DNA of 64,000 nt from an uncultured bacterium (lineage in GTDB: Bacteria > Bacillota > Clostridia > Lachnospirales > Lachnospiraceae). The position numbers and the translations under genes were made by a program. Each line of letters opens with the position of its first letter. Positions within the stretch are counted from its first letter, which is position 1. The stretch spans positions 52,532 through 116,531 of the forward strand of contig CANSLJ010000011.1 of NCBI GenBank assembly GCA_947647735.1. Direction: 5' to 3'. This document shows positions 15,969 to 25,091 of this stretch, piece after piece. The notes below the pieces were generated by a model. It searched no databases, was not told where the DNA came from, and was given only the letters and a program-made list of their open reading frames with translations.

Positions 15969-17432
15969 ATGGGCATTCTGGATTATACGGCGGTGGAATT
16001 ATCAGAACAGATTAGGACCGGGAAGTGTACTGCGATAGATGCGATGGAAGCGGTGTTTGAGCGCATCGGGGAGAAGGAAGAGGAATATCATTGTTATATT
16101 ACGGCGGATAGGGAGAGTGCGCTGAAAAAGGCGGCGGCAGTACAGCGGAAGATAGAGGCCGGAGAACTGACGGGGCCGCTTGCCGGTGTGCCGGTGGCGG
16201 TGAAGGACAATCTTTGTACAAAAGGGGTTCTGACAAGCTGTGCTTCCAGAATACTGAGCAATTTTGTGCCGGCTTATTCGGCAACGGCGGTGGAGAATCT
16301 GGAAAAAGCCGGGGCTGTTATGGTCGGGAAAACGAATATGGACGAGTTTGCCATGGGTTCGACAACAGAGACCTCTTATTACGGAGTGACCAGAAATCCT
16401 GTAAATCCTGAGCACGTGCCGGGCGGTTCTTCCGGCGGTTCGGCGGCGGCGGTTGCGCTGGGAGAGTGCTTTGTGGCGCTGGGTTCCGACACCGGCGGTT
16501 CCGTCAGGCAGCCGGCTTCCTATTGTGGTGTGGTGGGATTAAAGCCCACTTACGGGATGGTTTCCCGGTATGGGCTGGTGGCATATGGCTCTTCGCTGGA
16601 TCAGATCGGTCCTTTGACAAAGAATGTGACGGATGCGGCATATCTGCTTGAGGCGATCGCTTCCTATGATGAGAAGGATTCTACATCAGAGCCCTCTGCA
16701 GAGCGGGATTTTACCAGTGCGTTGACAGAGGATGTGAAAGGAATGCGGATCGGGATCCCGAAGGATTATTTTGGAGAAGGACTGGATGCGGAGGTAAAGG
16801 CGGCAGTGCTGGCGGGGGCAGAGGTGCTGAAAAAAGCCGGTGCGATGGTGGAAGAATTTGATCTGGGGATGGTGGAGTATGCTATTCCGGCTTATTATAC
16901 GATCGCTACAGCGGAGGCGAGTTCCAATCTGGAACGGTTTGACGGGATCAAGTACGGTTATCGGACGGAGCAGTTTGAAGGGCTTCACAATATGTATAAA
17001 AAAACCCGTTCGGAAGGATTTGGCGAGGAAGTAAAACGACGTATCATGCTGGGCAGTTTTGTGCTCAGTTCAGGGTATTATGATGCTTATTATCTGAAAG
17101 CGCTGCGTACAAAGGCGCTGATCAAAAAGGCGTTTGACGAGGCTTTTGAGAAGTATGACCTGATCCTGGGGCCGGTAGCGCCGTCCACAGCGCCTAAGCT
17201 GGGGGAGAGTTTGTCGGATCCGCTGAAAATGTATCTCGGGGATATTTATACGATCTCTGTGAATCTGGCGGGTCTGCCGGGAATCTCTGTGCCCTGCGGG
17301 AAGGACGGGAATGGGCTACCGGTCGGGCTGCAGCTGATCGGGGACTGCTTTGAGGAGAAGAAATTGATACGGGCCGCGTACACCTATGAGAAGGCATCTG
17401 CGAAATTGAAAGAAGCAACAGAAATTTCATAG
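15969..17432 (+). CDS. gatA: Asp-tRNA(Asn)/Glu-tRNA(Gln) amidotransferase subunit A
   Basis: Amidase-signature subunit that frees ammonia from glutamine for tRNA-dependent amidation. The 487-residue form from the ATG at 15969 is chosen because GGAG lies about ten bases upstream; an ATG 15 bases earlier is within that ribosome site. The Ser-cisSer-Lys triad is visible: Lys in PVAVKDNLCT (near residue 79), Ser in PGGSSGGSAAAVA, and the nucleophilic Ser in GSDTGGSVRQPASYCG (near 178). The C-terminal LAGLPGISVPCG is also typical. It acts with GatB and GatC, encoded on both sides. Confidence 0.96.
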   Translation: MGILDYTAVELSEQIRTGKCTAIDAMEAVFERIGEKEEEYHCYITADRESALKKAAAVQRKIEAGELTGPLAGVPVAVKDNLCTKGVLTSCASRILSNFVPAYSATAVENLEKAGAVMVGKTNMDEFAMGSTTETSYYGVTRNPVNPEHVPGGSSGGSAAAVALGECFVALGSDTGGSVRQPASYCGVVGLKPTYGMVSRYGLVAYGSSLDQIGPLTKNVTDAAYLLEAIASYDEKDSTSEPSAERDFTSALTEDVKGMRIGIPKDYFGEGLDAEVKAAVLAGAEVLKKAGAMVEEFDLGMVEYAIPAYYTIATAEASSNLERFDGIKYGYRTEQFEGLHNMYKKTRSEGFGEEVKRRIMLGSFVLSSGYYDAYYLKALRTKALIKKAFDEAFEKYDLILGPVAPSTAPKLGESLSDPLKMYLGDIYTISVNLAGLPGISVPCGKDGNGLPVGLQLIGDCFEEKKLIRAAYTYEKASAKLKEATEIS

Positions 17433-17491
17433 GAGCAGATAAAGAAGATATATGCTGTAATGTATGACAAAGCTGAAATAGAGGAACGAAA

Positions 17492-18925
17492 ATGAGCAAA
17501 AAGTACGAAACTGTTATAGGCTTGGAAATTCATGTGGAGCTTGCCACAAAAACAAAAATATTCTGCGGCTGTTCCACCGCATTCGGCGGGGCGCCGAACA
17601 GCCATACCTGTCCGGTCTGTACCGGTATGCCGGGATCTCTTCCCGTGTTAAATAAACAGGTGCTGGAGTATGCCATCGCGGTCGGGCTTGCCACAGATTG
17701 CGAGATCACAAGGGACGCCAAATTTGACAGAAAGAATTATTTTTATCCTGACAATCCGCAGAACTATCAGATATCTCAGCTCTATCTGCCGATCTGCAGA
17801 AACGGCAGGGTGGAAATAGAGACGGAAAACGGAAAAAAGTTTGTGGGCATCCATGAGATCCATATGGAGGAGGATGCAGGTAAGCTGATCCACGATGAGT
17901 GGGAGGATTGTTCGCTGGTGGATTATAACCGTTCCGGTGTGCCGCTGATCGAGATCGTTTCGGAGCCGGATATGCGCAGTGCGGAGGAAGTGATCGCTTA
18001 TCTGGAGACATTGCGGAGGCTGATCCAGTATCTGGGGGCTTCCGATTGTAAACTGCAGGAGGGATCCATGCGGGCGGATGTAAATCTGTCTGTCAGAGAG
18101 TCGGGAGCGGAGAAGTTCGGGAGAAGGACGGAGATGAAAAACCTGAATTCGTTCCGAGCGATCATGCATGCCATTGAAAATGAGACGGAGCGGCAGATCG
18201 ATCTTCTGGAGGAGGGAAAAGAGGTTGTTCAGGAGACCAGAAGATGGGACGATAACAAGGGGTATTCCTATGCCATGAGGAGCAAGGAGGATGCACAGGA
18301 TTACCGGTATTTTCCTGATCCTGATCTGATGCCGGTACATGTGACGGATGAGATGCTGGAGGAGATCAGGGCGAAGCAGCCGGAGTTTCGGACGGAGAAG
18401 ATAGAGCGTTATAAACGGGAGTTTGATATTCCTGAATACGATATCGGTATCATTACAGAAACGAAACATATGGCGGATCTGTTTGAGGAGACGACGGCGC
18501 TCTGCGGACAGCCGAAGAAGGTTTCCAACTGGCTGATGGGGGAGACGCTTCGGCTTTTGAAAGAGAACAACGCAGATCCGGAGGATATCAGGTTTTCGCC
18601 GAAGCATCTGGCATCGTTGATCTCCCTTGTGGACAGCAAGGCGATAACAGGACCGGTGGCAAAGGATGTCTTTGAGAAGATGTTTGCGGAGGACATTGAT
18701 CCGGAGGCTTATGTGGAGGAGAACGGGCTGAAGACCGTAAATGATGAGGGAGCGCTGCGGGCTGTCGTAGAGAAAGTGCTTACGGAGAATCCCCAGTCTG
18801 TGGCGGATTACAAGGGTGGTAAGCAGAAAGCCATCGGGTTCCTTGTGGGGCAGACTATGAAGGCCATGAAAGGGAAGGCGGATCCGGGACTGGTGAATCA
18901 GATGTTGAAGGAGTTGCTGGGGTAA
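17492..18925 (+). CDS. gatB: Asp-tRNA(Asn)/Glu-tRNA(Gln) amidotransferase subunit B
   Basis: The 477-residue kinase/amidotransferase subunit that activates the mischarged tRNA with ATP. Signatures include YETVIGLEIHVELATKTKIFCGC, the zinc-type cysteines in HTCPVCTGMPG, the conserved RKNYFYPDNPQNYQISQ segment, and the C-terminal tRNA-binding YqeY-like domain (about residues 330-477, ending LVGQTMKAMKGKADPGLVNQMLKELL). GAGGAACG precedes the ATG. Together with gatC and gatA it completes GatCAB. A 426-codon open frame on the opposite strand is a shadow of this gene. Confidence 0.96.
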   Translation: MSKKYETVIGLEIHVELATKTKIFCGCSTAFGGAPNSHTCPVCTGMPGSLPVLNKQVLEYAIAVGLATDCEITRDAKFDRKNYFYPDNPQNYQISQLYLPICRNGRVEIETENGKKFVGIHEIHMEEDAGKLIHDEWEDCSLVDYNRSGVPLIEIVSEPDMRSAEEVIAYLETLRRLIQYLGASDCKLQEGSMRADVNLSVRESGAEKFGRRTEMKNLNSFRAIMHAIENETERQIDLLEEGKEVVQETRRWDDNKGYSYAMRSKEDAQDYRYFPDPDLMPVHVTDEMLEEIRAKQPEFRTEKIERYKREFDIPEYDIGIITETKHMADLFEETTALCGQPKKVSNWLMGETLRLLKENNADPEDIRFSPKHLASLISLVDSKAITGPVAKDVFEKMFAEDIDPEAYVEENGLKTVNDEGALRAVVEKVLTENPQSVADYKGGKQKAIGFLVGQTMKAMKGKADPGLVNQMLKELLG

Positions 18926-19012
18926 CAAATGGCTTTACACTTTTCTTCTCATTCGATATAATAGAGATGTATCGATCAATATAAGTTGTACATGGTGAAG
19001 GTAGGTGAGTAT

Positions 19013-19177
19013 ATGCCAAGTGATAAAGAGATGATTAATAACCTGATTGATAATTATACAAGCTTGCAACGTATTAAAAAATCGGAAGATATCGAAAAGG
19101 AACTTGATTATCAAATAAAGATATTAAAGGCAAAGCTTGAATCATTCGGTATTGTGACAACGGATTTGGATTTGTAG
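19013..19177 (+). CDS. Small coiled-coil protein
   Basis: A 54-residue helical protein of unknown function. The ATG at 19013 is preferred because AGGTGAG precedes it; an earlier in-frame ATG at 18986 lacks one. The body (LIDNYTSLQRIKKSEDIEKELDYQ, then IKILKAKLESFGI) has a heptad-like pattern and would form an alpha-helical hairpin or coiled coil. The size and the EKELDYQIKILKAKLE stretch vaguely recall Spo0E-like small phosphatases, but the SxxxD signature is absent, so I leave it unnamed. A terminator follows within 25 bases, so it is likely transcribed alone. Confidence 0.55.
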   Translation: MPSDKEMINNLIDNYTSLQRIKKSEDIEKELDYQIKILKAKLESFGIVTTDLDL

Positions 19178-19200
19178 CAGCGATGTATTAGATGAGTGTA

Positions 19201-19243
19201 AGGTGTAAAGCCTGTTGAAAGATGGAAGGCTTTACACCTTTTT
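19201..19243 (+). terminator. Intrinsic terminator before maf
   Basis: A perfect 12-bp stem (AGGTGTAAAGCC, 19201-19212, with 19228-19239) and a 15-base loop, followed by TTTTATT. It closes the transcript of the small coiled-coil gene, leaving maf to its own promoter or to read-through. Confidence 0.85.
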
Positions 19244-19307
19244 ATTGATATATGTTTATTTGCAAAGTGCAAAGGTGCTGGTTTCAGCAGGAAAAGAGGT
19301 TAATCAT

Positions 19308-19901
19308 ATGAAAAAAATTATTTTAGCATCCGCATCCCCGAGAAGAAAGGAGCTGCTTTCTCAGATCGGCCTTGAATTTACGGTGATGCCCAGCGATATA
19401 GAAGAAGATCCGAAGAGCACGCTGCCTCAGGATATTGTGATAGAACTGTCGAAGGAGAAGGCGAGAGATATCTGGGGAAAGATCGGGCGAGACGATAAAT
19501 GTGACAACAGTCTTGTGATCAGCGCAGACACAATTGTCACCATAGAGGGAGAGATTCTCGGAAAGCCGAAGGACGAGGAAGATGCCGTGCGGATGCTGAG
19601 CCTGCTCTCGGGAAAGGAACATCAGGTGTATACCGGCGTTACGATGATCTGGATCAATGAGGATGGAAAACAGGAGGAGTATTCCTTCTATGTCTGTACC
19701 GGGGTTCTCATGTACCGTATGAACAGGGCGGAGATCATGGAGTATGTCTGCAGCGGTGAACCGATGGACAAGGCGGGCGCCTATGCCGTGCAGGGCAGAG
19801 CCGCGGCCTATATCAAATCAATCAGAGGTGAGTACAGTAATGTGGTAGGGCTGCCGGTGGGAAGGCTTTATCAGGAGATGAAAGCCTGGGATCTGGCGTA
19901 A
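19308..19901 (+). CDS. maf: Maf-family nucleoside triphosphate pyrophosphatase
   Basis: A 197-residue Maf/YhdE-type house-cleaning enzyme that hydrolyses non-canonical dTTP/UTP-type nucleotides. The start at 19308 begins the conserved MKKIILASASPRRKELLSQIG; a longer reading from 19215 runs through the upstream terminator and is rejected. Other signatures are SADTIV (substrate aspartate), LGKPKDEEDAVRML, GKEHQVYTGV, and the C-terminal GAYAVQGRAAAYIKSIRGEYSNVVGLPV. No septum-related gene is near. Confidence 0.93.
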   Translation: MKKIILASASPRRKELLSQIGLEFTVMPSDIEEDPKSTLPQDIVIELSKEKARDIWGKIGRDDKCDNSLVISADTIVTIEGEILGKPKDEEDAVRMLSLLSGKEHQVYTGVTMIWINEDGKQEEYSFYVCTGVLMYRMNRAEIMEYVCSGEPMDKAGAYAVQGRAAAYIKSIRGEYSNVVGLPVGRLYQEMKAWDLA

Positions 19902-19998
19902 GGATATCTTTTCTGGAGTGATGGTCAGAGATGAAAGGAACACAGCGGAAAATATTTTTCTGCTGTGTTTTTAGCATGCGGCATTTTTTATCCGTACT

Positions 19999-21018
19999 TT
20001 ACATCCCGCCCTTCGGCATTGTAGATTCCCGTATGATAAGCTCCGACGGAAGTTTGATATGCTGCGCCGGGGAGTTCGGGTTCTGGATCCGGTCGATCAG
20101 GAGCTCGGCGGCGGTATAGCCGAGCTGATATTTCGGCGTATTGATGCTGGTGATCTGCGGCGAGGAGATCATGGCGTAGTCGACGTTGTCATAGCCTATG
20201 ACCATCAGGTCGTCCGGTACCCGGAGCCCGAGCTGTCTTGCGGCATTGATGACGGCGCAGGCATAGAGATCCGATATGGCAAGAAAGGCATCCGGGCGAT
20301 AGGTCTGTGAAAGAAGCTGTGTGGCGGAGGAAAACGCCATGTTGTAATTGATCTCAGGGAGGTTGATGATCCAGCGCAGCGTGGGCTTGATGCCGGCTGC
20401 CTGCAGTGTTTTCAGGTATCCCTCCTGCCGGACATAGTTATCGCGGTATTTCAGGGAGCCGGAGATAAAAGCGATCCTTCGGCGTCCGAGGGAGATCAGA
20501 TGGTTTATGGCGGTTGCCGCCATCTTGGAATCGTCAAAGCTGACGGAGGAGACGGTTTTACTGTTTAAGTCATAGTCACAGCATTGTACGACGGGCACGA
20601 GGCTGCTGAGCGTATGCATGAGCTGGGCGTTCAGATGGTTCAGGCAGATGACGCCTGATATCTTTGTGTGGGTTATGAGCTGTTCGAAGGAGGAGAAGGT
20701 GTTGCTGCCAAGCTGTTCCTGCAGGATCATCATCGTATAGCCGTGCTGCAGGGCGGAGGCCTTTGCCCCTTTGATGATCTCATTGAAAAAAGAATTAAAT
20801 TCAAAAGGCAGGACAAAGAGCAGGAGCCTGCCGGAGGCGGGCGCCTGTATGATATATTCATTCGGATTCAGTCCCCTTTTATCCAGTACATCATATACTT
20901 TTTCTATCAGATCGGCTTTCACGTTGCTCTGGCCGTTTAAAACACGGGATACGGTGGCGGTGGAAACGCCGGCCTCTTCTGCGATCTCCGAAAAGGAAAA
21001 GGGGTATTTTCTGCGCAT
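19999..21018 (-). CDS. LacI-family transcriptional regulator
   Basis: A 339-residue repressor-type protein. The N-terminal helix-turn-helix reads FSEIAEEAGVSTATVSRVLNG (recognition helix TATVSRVL), followed by the hinge and a periplasmic-binding-protein-like sensor domain with GVICLNHL, RRRIAFISGS, and VIGYDNVDYAMISSPQITSI. It is transcribed away from a sugar ABC operon beginning at 21288. A 15-bp palindrome in the shared intergenic region overlaps the -35 box of that operon, so it is most likely the local, inducer-responsive repressor. The protein ends with a stop at 19999, about 100 bases from maf, which is convergent. Confidence 0.92.
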   Translation of the reverse strand: MRRKYPFSFSEIAEEAGVSTATVSRVLNGQSNVKADLIEKVYDVLDKRGLNPNEYIIQAPASGRLLLFVLPFEFNSFFNEIIKGAKASALQHGYTMMILQEQLGSNTFSSFEQLITHTKISGVICLNHLNAQLMHTLSSLVPVVQCCDYDLNSKTVSSVSFDDSKMAATAINHLISLGRRRIAFISGSLKYRDNYVRQEGYLKTLQAAGIKPTLRWIINLPEINYNMAFSSATQLLSQTYRPDAFLAISDLYACAVINAARQLGLRVPDDLMVIGYDNVDYAMISSPQITSINTPKYQLGYTAAELLIDRIQNPNSPAQHIKLPSELIIRESTMPKGGM

Positions 21019-21070
21019 ATTATCTCCTCTTGTATCTTCTTAAACAATATCTGTCTGCGGTATTTGCCTT

Positions 21071-21098
21071 AGTATAGCACATTTCATGCAAATTACAA
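21071..21098 (-). promoter_or_regulatory. Promoter of the LacI-family gene
   Basis: Read on the minus strand: TTGTAA (21098-21093) and TATACT (21076-21071) with a 16-base spacer, about 55 bases upstream of the regulator start. A plausible sigma-A promoter. Confidence 0.55.
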
Positions 21099-21217
21099 GG
21101 ATTTTGGCTGTTATTTCTGAAATTGAATAACTGATTTAGATATTATAGACAAATATAGAGGGGCAAAAGAAGGCGTAAATACGATATATTTAACAAAAAA
21201 ACATATTGTTTTTGCGT

Positions 21218-21250
21218 TTGATTGACAATCAATCTGAAATAACATACTCT
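21218..21250 (+). promoter_or_regulatory. Sugar operon promoter with overlapping 15-bp palindromic operator
   Basis: TTGACA (21222-21227) and TACTCT (21245-21250) are 17 bases apart. The -35 box lies inside the perfect palindrome TTGATTGACAATCAA (21218-21232). A repressor bound there would block RNA polymerase directly. The adjacent divergent LacI-family gene is the natural candidate, although the centre lacks the CG step seen in many LacI-type operators. Confidence 0.7.
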
Positions 21251-21287
21251 GATTACAGAAATAAATAGAGAGAAAGAAGGGGAGCGG

Positions 21288-22424
21288 ATGCGGTATATTT
21301 TACAGTTGAGCACCGGAAGTTTCGGGCATTCTGAATTAAATGCAGAGGAAGCGGTAAAGACGCTCGAGTATTGCATGAAGGTTCTGGATGTGGAAAAAGT
21401 GATATTCGGCTGGGCCTCGAATATCCCGTTGAATCAGGAGATCAGCCGTATGCTCGATGAGCATCCGGTGGAAAAGTATCTGTGGCTGCCTGTGTTTGCG
21501 GAAATTCAGGACAGGGCGGATGTCCGGCAGAATGTGAGGCTGACGGAGAAAGAAAAACAGGAGATGAATACCTGTGACGGGGATGCGTTTGATTTTGCCT
21601 GCCAGTCTTCGCGGGAGAATATGAAATACGCGCTGGAGGTGTTTGAGAGGCTCACCGAGGGCTGTCGTATGGACGGGGTGTTTCTTGACAGGATACGGTA
21701 TGCCTCTGCTGCGGGGTCGGTCAGTGCATTGTACGGATGCTGGTGTCCGCATTGCCGGGATATCTATGAAAAAAACGGCGTTGATACAGAGCGGATCCGG
21801 AATATGGCGGCATCAGAGCAGATCGCTCCATTCATGCCGGCGGCGCTGGAACAGAGCATCTACCGGTATGAGGACAGGGATATCGACAGGCTGATGGCGG
21901 CAAAGCGGCGGATCATCACATCCCAGGTGGGAGCTCTCAGCGAACTGTTTCACGAGCGGGGATTGAAGGTGGGGGCGGATACTTTTGCGCCGTCGATCGC
22001 TGATTTTGTCGGGCAGGACCTTGACGCACTGGCGGGGAAGGTGGACTTTATCAAACCCATGGTCTATATCAGGACGGACGCGCCGGCGGGAATTCCCTTT
22101 GAGATGCGTTCTCTCGGAGGCGGCATCAAAAAGAGGATCGACAGGCTCTGGGGCGGAGATACCGGAAGTATGGAGGAATCCATCCGGCAGATGCAGAAGC
22201 TGAAGGATAAAGGCTGTAATGTTGCCCCGGGGATCGACGCAAACCGGATAGAGGGCATCTGCGGTGCGGATACCGGTTATGTGAAAGAGTTTTTGCAGAA
22301 ACTGGCGGCGGCGGGGATCGACAGGGCGGTCCTCTCATGGGATATTATGCGGATATCCAGGGAAACCATAGATGCGGCAGCGGATGTTATGTCCGTCTCC
22401 CAAAGAGACGGGATGGCAGTATAA
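21288..22424 (+). CDS. Putative TIM-barrel glycoside-hydrolase-like protein
   Basis: A 378-residue cytosolic protein, first gene of a sugar uptake operon. I do not recognise a named family with confidence. The layout of alternating strands and helices, the acidic segment MDGVFLDRIRYAS (about residues 126-138), the VDFIKPMVYIRTD strand (about 248-260) and the terminal DRAVLSWDIMR are like those of hypothetical glycosyl hydrolase-like TIM barrels, in which such Asp residues are catalytic. A CWCPHCRDIYEKNG segment (about 147-160) has two cysteines that could bind a metal. No signal peptide is present, so any substrate would be imported first. The ribosome site is GAAGGGGAG. It may process the transported sugar, but this is inferred from context. 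Confidence 0.5.
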   Translation: MRYILQLSTGSFGHSELNAEEAVKTLEYCMKVLDVEKVIFGWASNIPLNQEISRMLDEHPVEKYLWLPVFAEIQDRADVRQNVRLTEKEKQEMNTCDGDAFDFACQSSRENMKYALEVFERLTEGCRMDGVFLDRIRYASAAGSVSALYGCWCPHCRDIYEKNGVDTERIRNMAASEQIAPFMPAALEQSIYRYEDRDIDRLMAAKRRIITSQVGALSELFHERGLKVGADTFAPSIADFVGQDLDALAGKVDFIKPMVYIRTDAPAGIPFEMRSLGGGIKKRIDRLWGGDTGSMEESIRQMQKLKDKGCNVAPGIDANRIEGICGADTGYVKEFLQKLAAAGIDRAVLSWDIMRISRETIDAAADVMSVSQRDGMAV

Positions 22425-22459
22425 AAAGTAAAGCAAAAGATTCAAAAGGAGGAAGAAAC

Positions 22460-23503
22460 ATGAAGAAGAAGTTGATGGTAACGGTTTTGGCGGCATCACT
22501 GGCATTTGGCCTTGTGGCATGCGGAAACGCTGCAGGTGGGGATGCGGCACCGGAAACACCGGCGGAGAGCGCCGAGGAGGCACCGGCAGAGGAGGAGGCT
22601 CCGGCGGAAGAGGCAGCAGAGCCTGCGGCAGAGGAAGGGAAGACATTAAAGGTTGCATATATCCCGAACTCCATGTCAAACGAAATGAACGCATACGGCT
22701 ATAAGATCATGGAGGAGCATCAGGGCGACTATAATATGGAAGTGACCGCTTTTGACGGGCAGTATGATTCCCAGACAGAGACAGCGGCGATCACAAACTG
22801 TATCGGACAGGGTTACGATGCGCTGATCCTCTGTCCCAGCGATATCAACGCTGTGATCCCTGCGGTAATGCAGGCGAAGGAGGCGGGTATCATCGTGGCA
22901 ATGTATTCCGCGGATCTGCCGGAGGAGTATCGCGAGTACCGTGACATCTTTGTGGGCGTGGATGATACGGAGGCAGGAAAGAATGCGGCGACAGCATTTA
23001 TCGAGCAGTTCCCGGACGGCGCGAAGGTGATCGAAGTCGGCGGCACGGCAGGAACGGACGCACAGATCCGCAGACATGACGGTTTTAACAGCGGGCTGGA
23101 GGGCTCAGGCATTGAAGTGCTTGATTATCAGGCTACGGACAGCTGGTCATCCAATGAGACCATGGCGATCACGGAAGACATGATCGTAAAATACGGAAGC
23201 GATATTCAGGGTATCTTCTGTCATTGGGACGGCGGCGCGACAGGCTGTATCGAGGCGCTGAAAAATGCGGGGATCGAAGGGACTTATATTGTGGCGATCG
23301 ATGGCAGCAGAAGCGGTTTCGACCAGGTGAAGGACGGCACACAGAATGTATGTATCAGCCAGAACGTTGTGAACATTTCCCTGAAAGCGCTGGAAGTGAT
23401 CCGCAACGCGGCGGACGGAAAAGATTTCGAGGCGGAAAATTATGTGCCGCTGGATATCGTGACGATAGATAATGTGGAAGAGTTGCCGTATCCGGAATGG
23501 TAG
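22460..23503 (+). CDS. Sugar ABC transporter substrate-binding lipoprotein
   Basis: A 347-residue binding protein of the type I (RbsB/Peripla_BP_4) class. It opens with a lipoprotein signal: MKKKLMVTVLAASLAFGL, then lipobox LVAC. An Ala/Glu/Pro-rich linker of about 40 residues follows, then the two-lobed sugar-binding domain, with AYIPNSMSNEMNAYGYKIME at the start, GYDALILCPSDINAVIPAV, and VAIDGSRSGFDQVKDGTQNVCISQN near the hinge. AGGAGG precedes the ATG. Permease and ATPase genes follow. The exact sugar cannot be told from sequence. Confidence 0.92.
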   Translation: MKKKLMVTVLAASLAFGLVACGNAAGGDAAPETPAESAEEAPAEEEAPAEEAAEPAAEEGKTLKVAYIPNSMSNEMNAYGYKIMEEHQGDYNMEVTAFDGQYDSQTETAAITNCIGQGYDALILCPSDINAVIPAVMQAKEAGIIVAMYSADLPEEYREYRDIFVGVDDTEAGKNAATAFIEQFPDGAKVIEVGGTAGTDAQIRRHDGFNSGLEGSGIEVLDYQATDSWSSNETMAITEDMIVKYGSDIQGIFCHWDGGATGCIEALKNAGIEGTYIVAIDGSRSGFDQVKDGTQNVCISQNVVNISLKALEVIRNAADGKDFEAENYVPLDIVTIDNVEELPYPEW

Positions 23504-23526
23504 AATGCAAAGCATTCTCCGGGGAT

Positions 23527-23554
23527 TTGCAGCGCAGGGGAACCTGCGTTGCAA
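23527..23554 (+). promoter_or_regulatory. Intercistronic hairpin between binding protein and ATPase genes
   Basis: A 12-bp stem (23527-23538 with 23543-23554, one G-U pair) closed by a GGAA loop, with no T-run after it. Such hairpins after the binding-protein gene commonly protect the upstream mRNA and lower expression of downstream transporter genes. Confidence 0.65.
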
Positions 23555-23593
23555 TTCACATTTTGTCTGATAGAGAAACAGGGGGTAAACAGG

Positions 23594-25075
23594 ATGGATA
23601 GACAGCTTTCCGATATGATACTGTCCGTAAAACATGTGAGCAAGGCGTTTCCCGGGGTGAAGGCGCTGGACGACGTATCTCTCACGGTCGGGCGGGGCGT
23701 TGTGCATGGCATCGTGGGGGAAAACGGAGCGGGCAAATCAACGCTGATGAAGATCCTTTCGGGGGTTTATACAAAAGACTGCGGCGAGGTTGTGTTTGAC
23801 GGGGAGCAGGTAGAAAAGACAACGCCGATGGAATCTCTTCGCAGGGGGCTCAGCATCATATATCAGGAGTTCAGCCTGATCTCGTCCATGACAGTGGGGG
23901 AGAATATTTTTCTTGGAAGGTTTAAGGAAGCCGGCGGGATGAAAGGAACCCATCAGAAAGCGAGGGAGCTGCTGGATCAGATCGGTTCCACGATCAGCAC
24001 GCGCAGCTATGTGTCGGAGCTGAGCACTTCGGAGAAGCAGATGGTGGAGATCGCAAAGGCTCTGTCTTTCCGGTCGAAGCTTATCATTATGGACGAGCCT
24101 TCCAGCAGCCTGACGGAGGAGGAACTTGCGAAGCTGGGGGATATCATCCACCAGATGCGGAAGGAGGGGATATCCATTCTCTATATCAGCCATAAACTGG
24201 ATGAGATATTTGAATACTGCGATTTTGTGACGGTCATGCGGGACGGGCATGTGATCGATACCCGGCCTGTGGCGGATCTGGACCGCAAGGAGATGGTAGG
24301 CATGATGGTGGGCAGGACGATCGAGAATGAATATCCGGAACGCCCTCATTTTGTCGGTGAGCCTCTGATGAAGGTGGAGCATCTGACGACCAACAAACTG
24401 AAAGATATCTCCTTCACGTTGAACAGGGGAGAGATCCTGGGCTTTGTGGGGCTGGTAGGAGCAGGCAGGACGGAGATTGTCCGTGCGATCTTTGGCGCGG
24501 ACAAGGTGAAGCGCAAGGAGATACAGATCGACGGGGAAGCGGTAAGGATAACGAGCCCGCAGGACGGGAAAAAGCATGGGATGGCGCTTGTGCCGGAGGA
24601 CCGCAAACAGCAGGGGCTGGTACTGCCTTTCTCCGTGGAATCCAATATCTCCATGGCGAATCTGAAAAAAGTGAAAAAGGGTATGTTTCTCTCACCGGAG
24701 AAAGAGAGGAAAATGGCGGAGAACAGGATAAGCGAACTGCTGATCAAGACGCCGTCGCCCTCCTCCGTCATCGTGAATCTCTCCGGCGGCAACCAGCAGA
24801 AGTGCATTATCGGCAGGTGGCTGGAGACGGAGCCGAAGATACTGATCTTGGACGAGCCTACAAGGGGGATCGACGTGGGGGCAAAGTATGAGATCTATAT
24901 GCTGATGAAAAAGGCGGTGGAAGCCGGAAGTTCTATCATCCTGATCTCCTCCGAACTGCCGGAGGTGCTGAACATGAGCAACCGCGTGCTGACCATAGCG
25001 GACGGGCGCATCACGGGGGAGTTTGATCCGGAGAAGGTGTCAGCGCAGGAGATCATGAACAGGGCGATAGGGTAG
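23594..25075 (+). CDS. Sugar ABC transporter ATP-binding protein, double ATPase
   Basis: A 493-residue tandem ATPase of the RbsA/MglA type that energises monosaccharide import. The first domain has Walker A GENGAGKST, a degenerate signature region ELSTSEKQMVEIAKAL, and Walker B LIIMDEPSSSL. The second has the altered Walker A-like GLVGAGRTE, signature NLSGGNQQKCIIGRW, and Walker B ILILDEPTRGIDVGAK. The ATG at 23594 is chosen because GGGGG precedes it and the conserved LSVKHVSKAFPGVKAL follows; the upstream in-frame extension would cover a hairpin. Permeases follow with short gaps. Confidence 0.94.
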   Translation: MDRQLSDMILSVKHVSKAFPGVKALDDVSLTVGRGVVHGIVGENGAGKSTLMKILSGVYTKDCGEVVFDGEQVEKTTPMESLRRGLSIIYQEFSLISSMTVGENIFLGRFKEAGGMKGTHQKARELLDQIGSTISTRSYVSELSTSEKQMVEIAKALSFRSKLIIMDEPSSSLTEEELAKLGDIIHQMRKEGISILYISHKLDEIFEYCDFVTVMRDGHVIDTRPVADLDRKEMVGMMVGRTIENEYPERPHFVGEPLMKVEHLTTNKLKDISFTLNRGEILGFVGLVGAGRTEIVRAIFGADKVKRKEIQIDGEAVRITSPQDGKKHGMALVPEDRKQQGLVLPFSVESNISMANLKKVKKGMFLSPEKERKMAENRISELLIKTPSPSSVIVNLSGGNQQKCIIGRWLETEPKILILDEPTRGIDVGAKYEIYMLMKKAVEAGSSIILISSELPEVLNMSNRVLTIADGRITGEFDPEKVSAQEIMNRAIG

Positions 25076-25091
25076 AGAGAGGGGGAACGAT

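Noticed and set aside
17648-18928. A 426-codon open frame on the minus strand
   Set aside because: It is the mirror of gatB; its protein is rich in Leu, His, Arg and Ile as expected from the reverse of a GC-biased gene, and no ribosome site fits.
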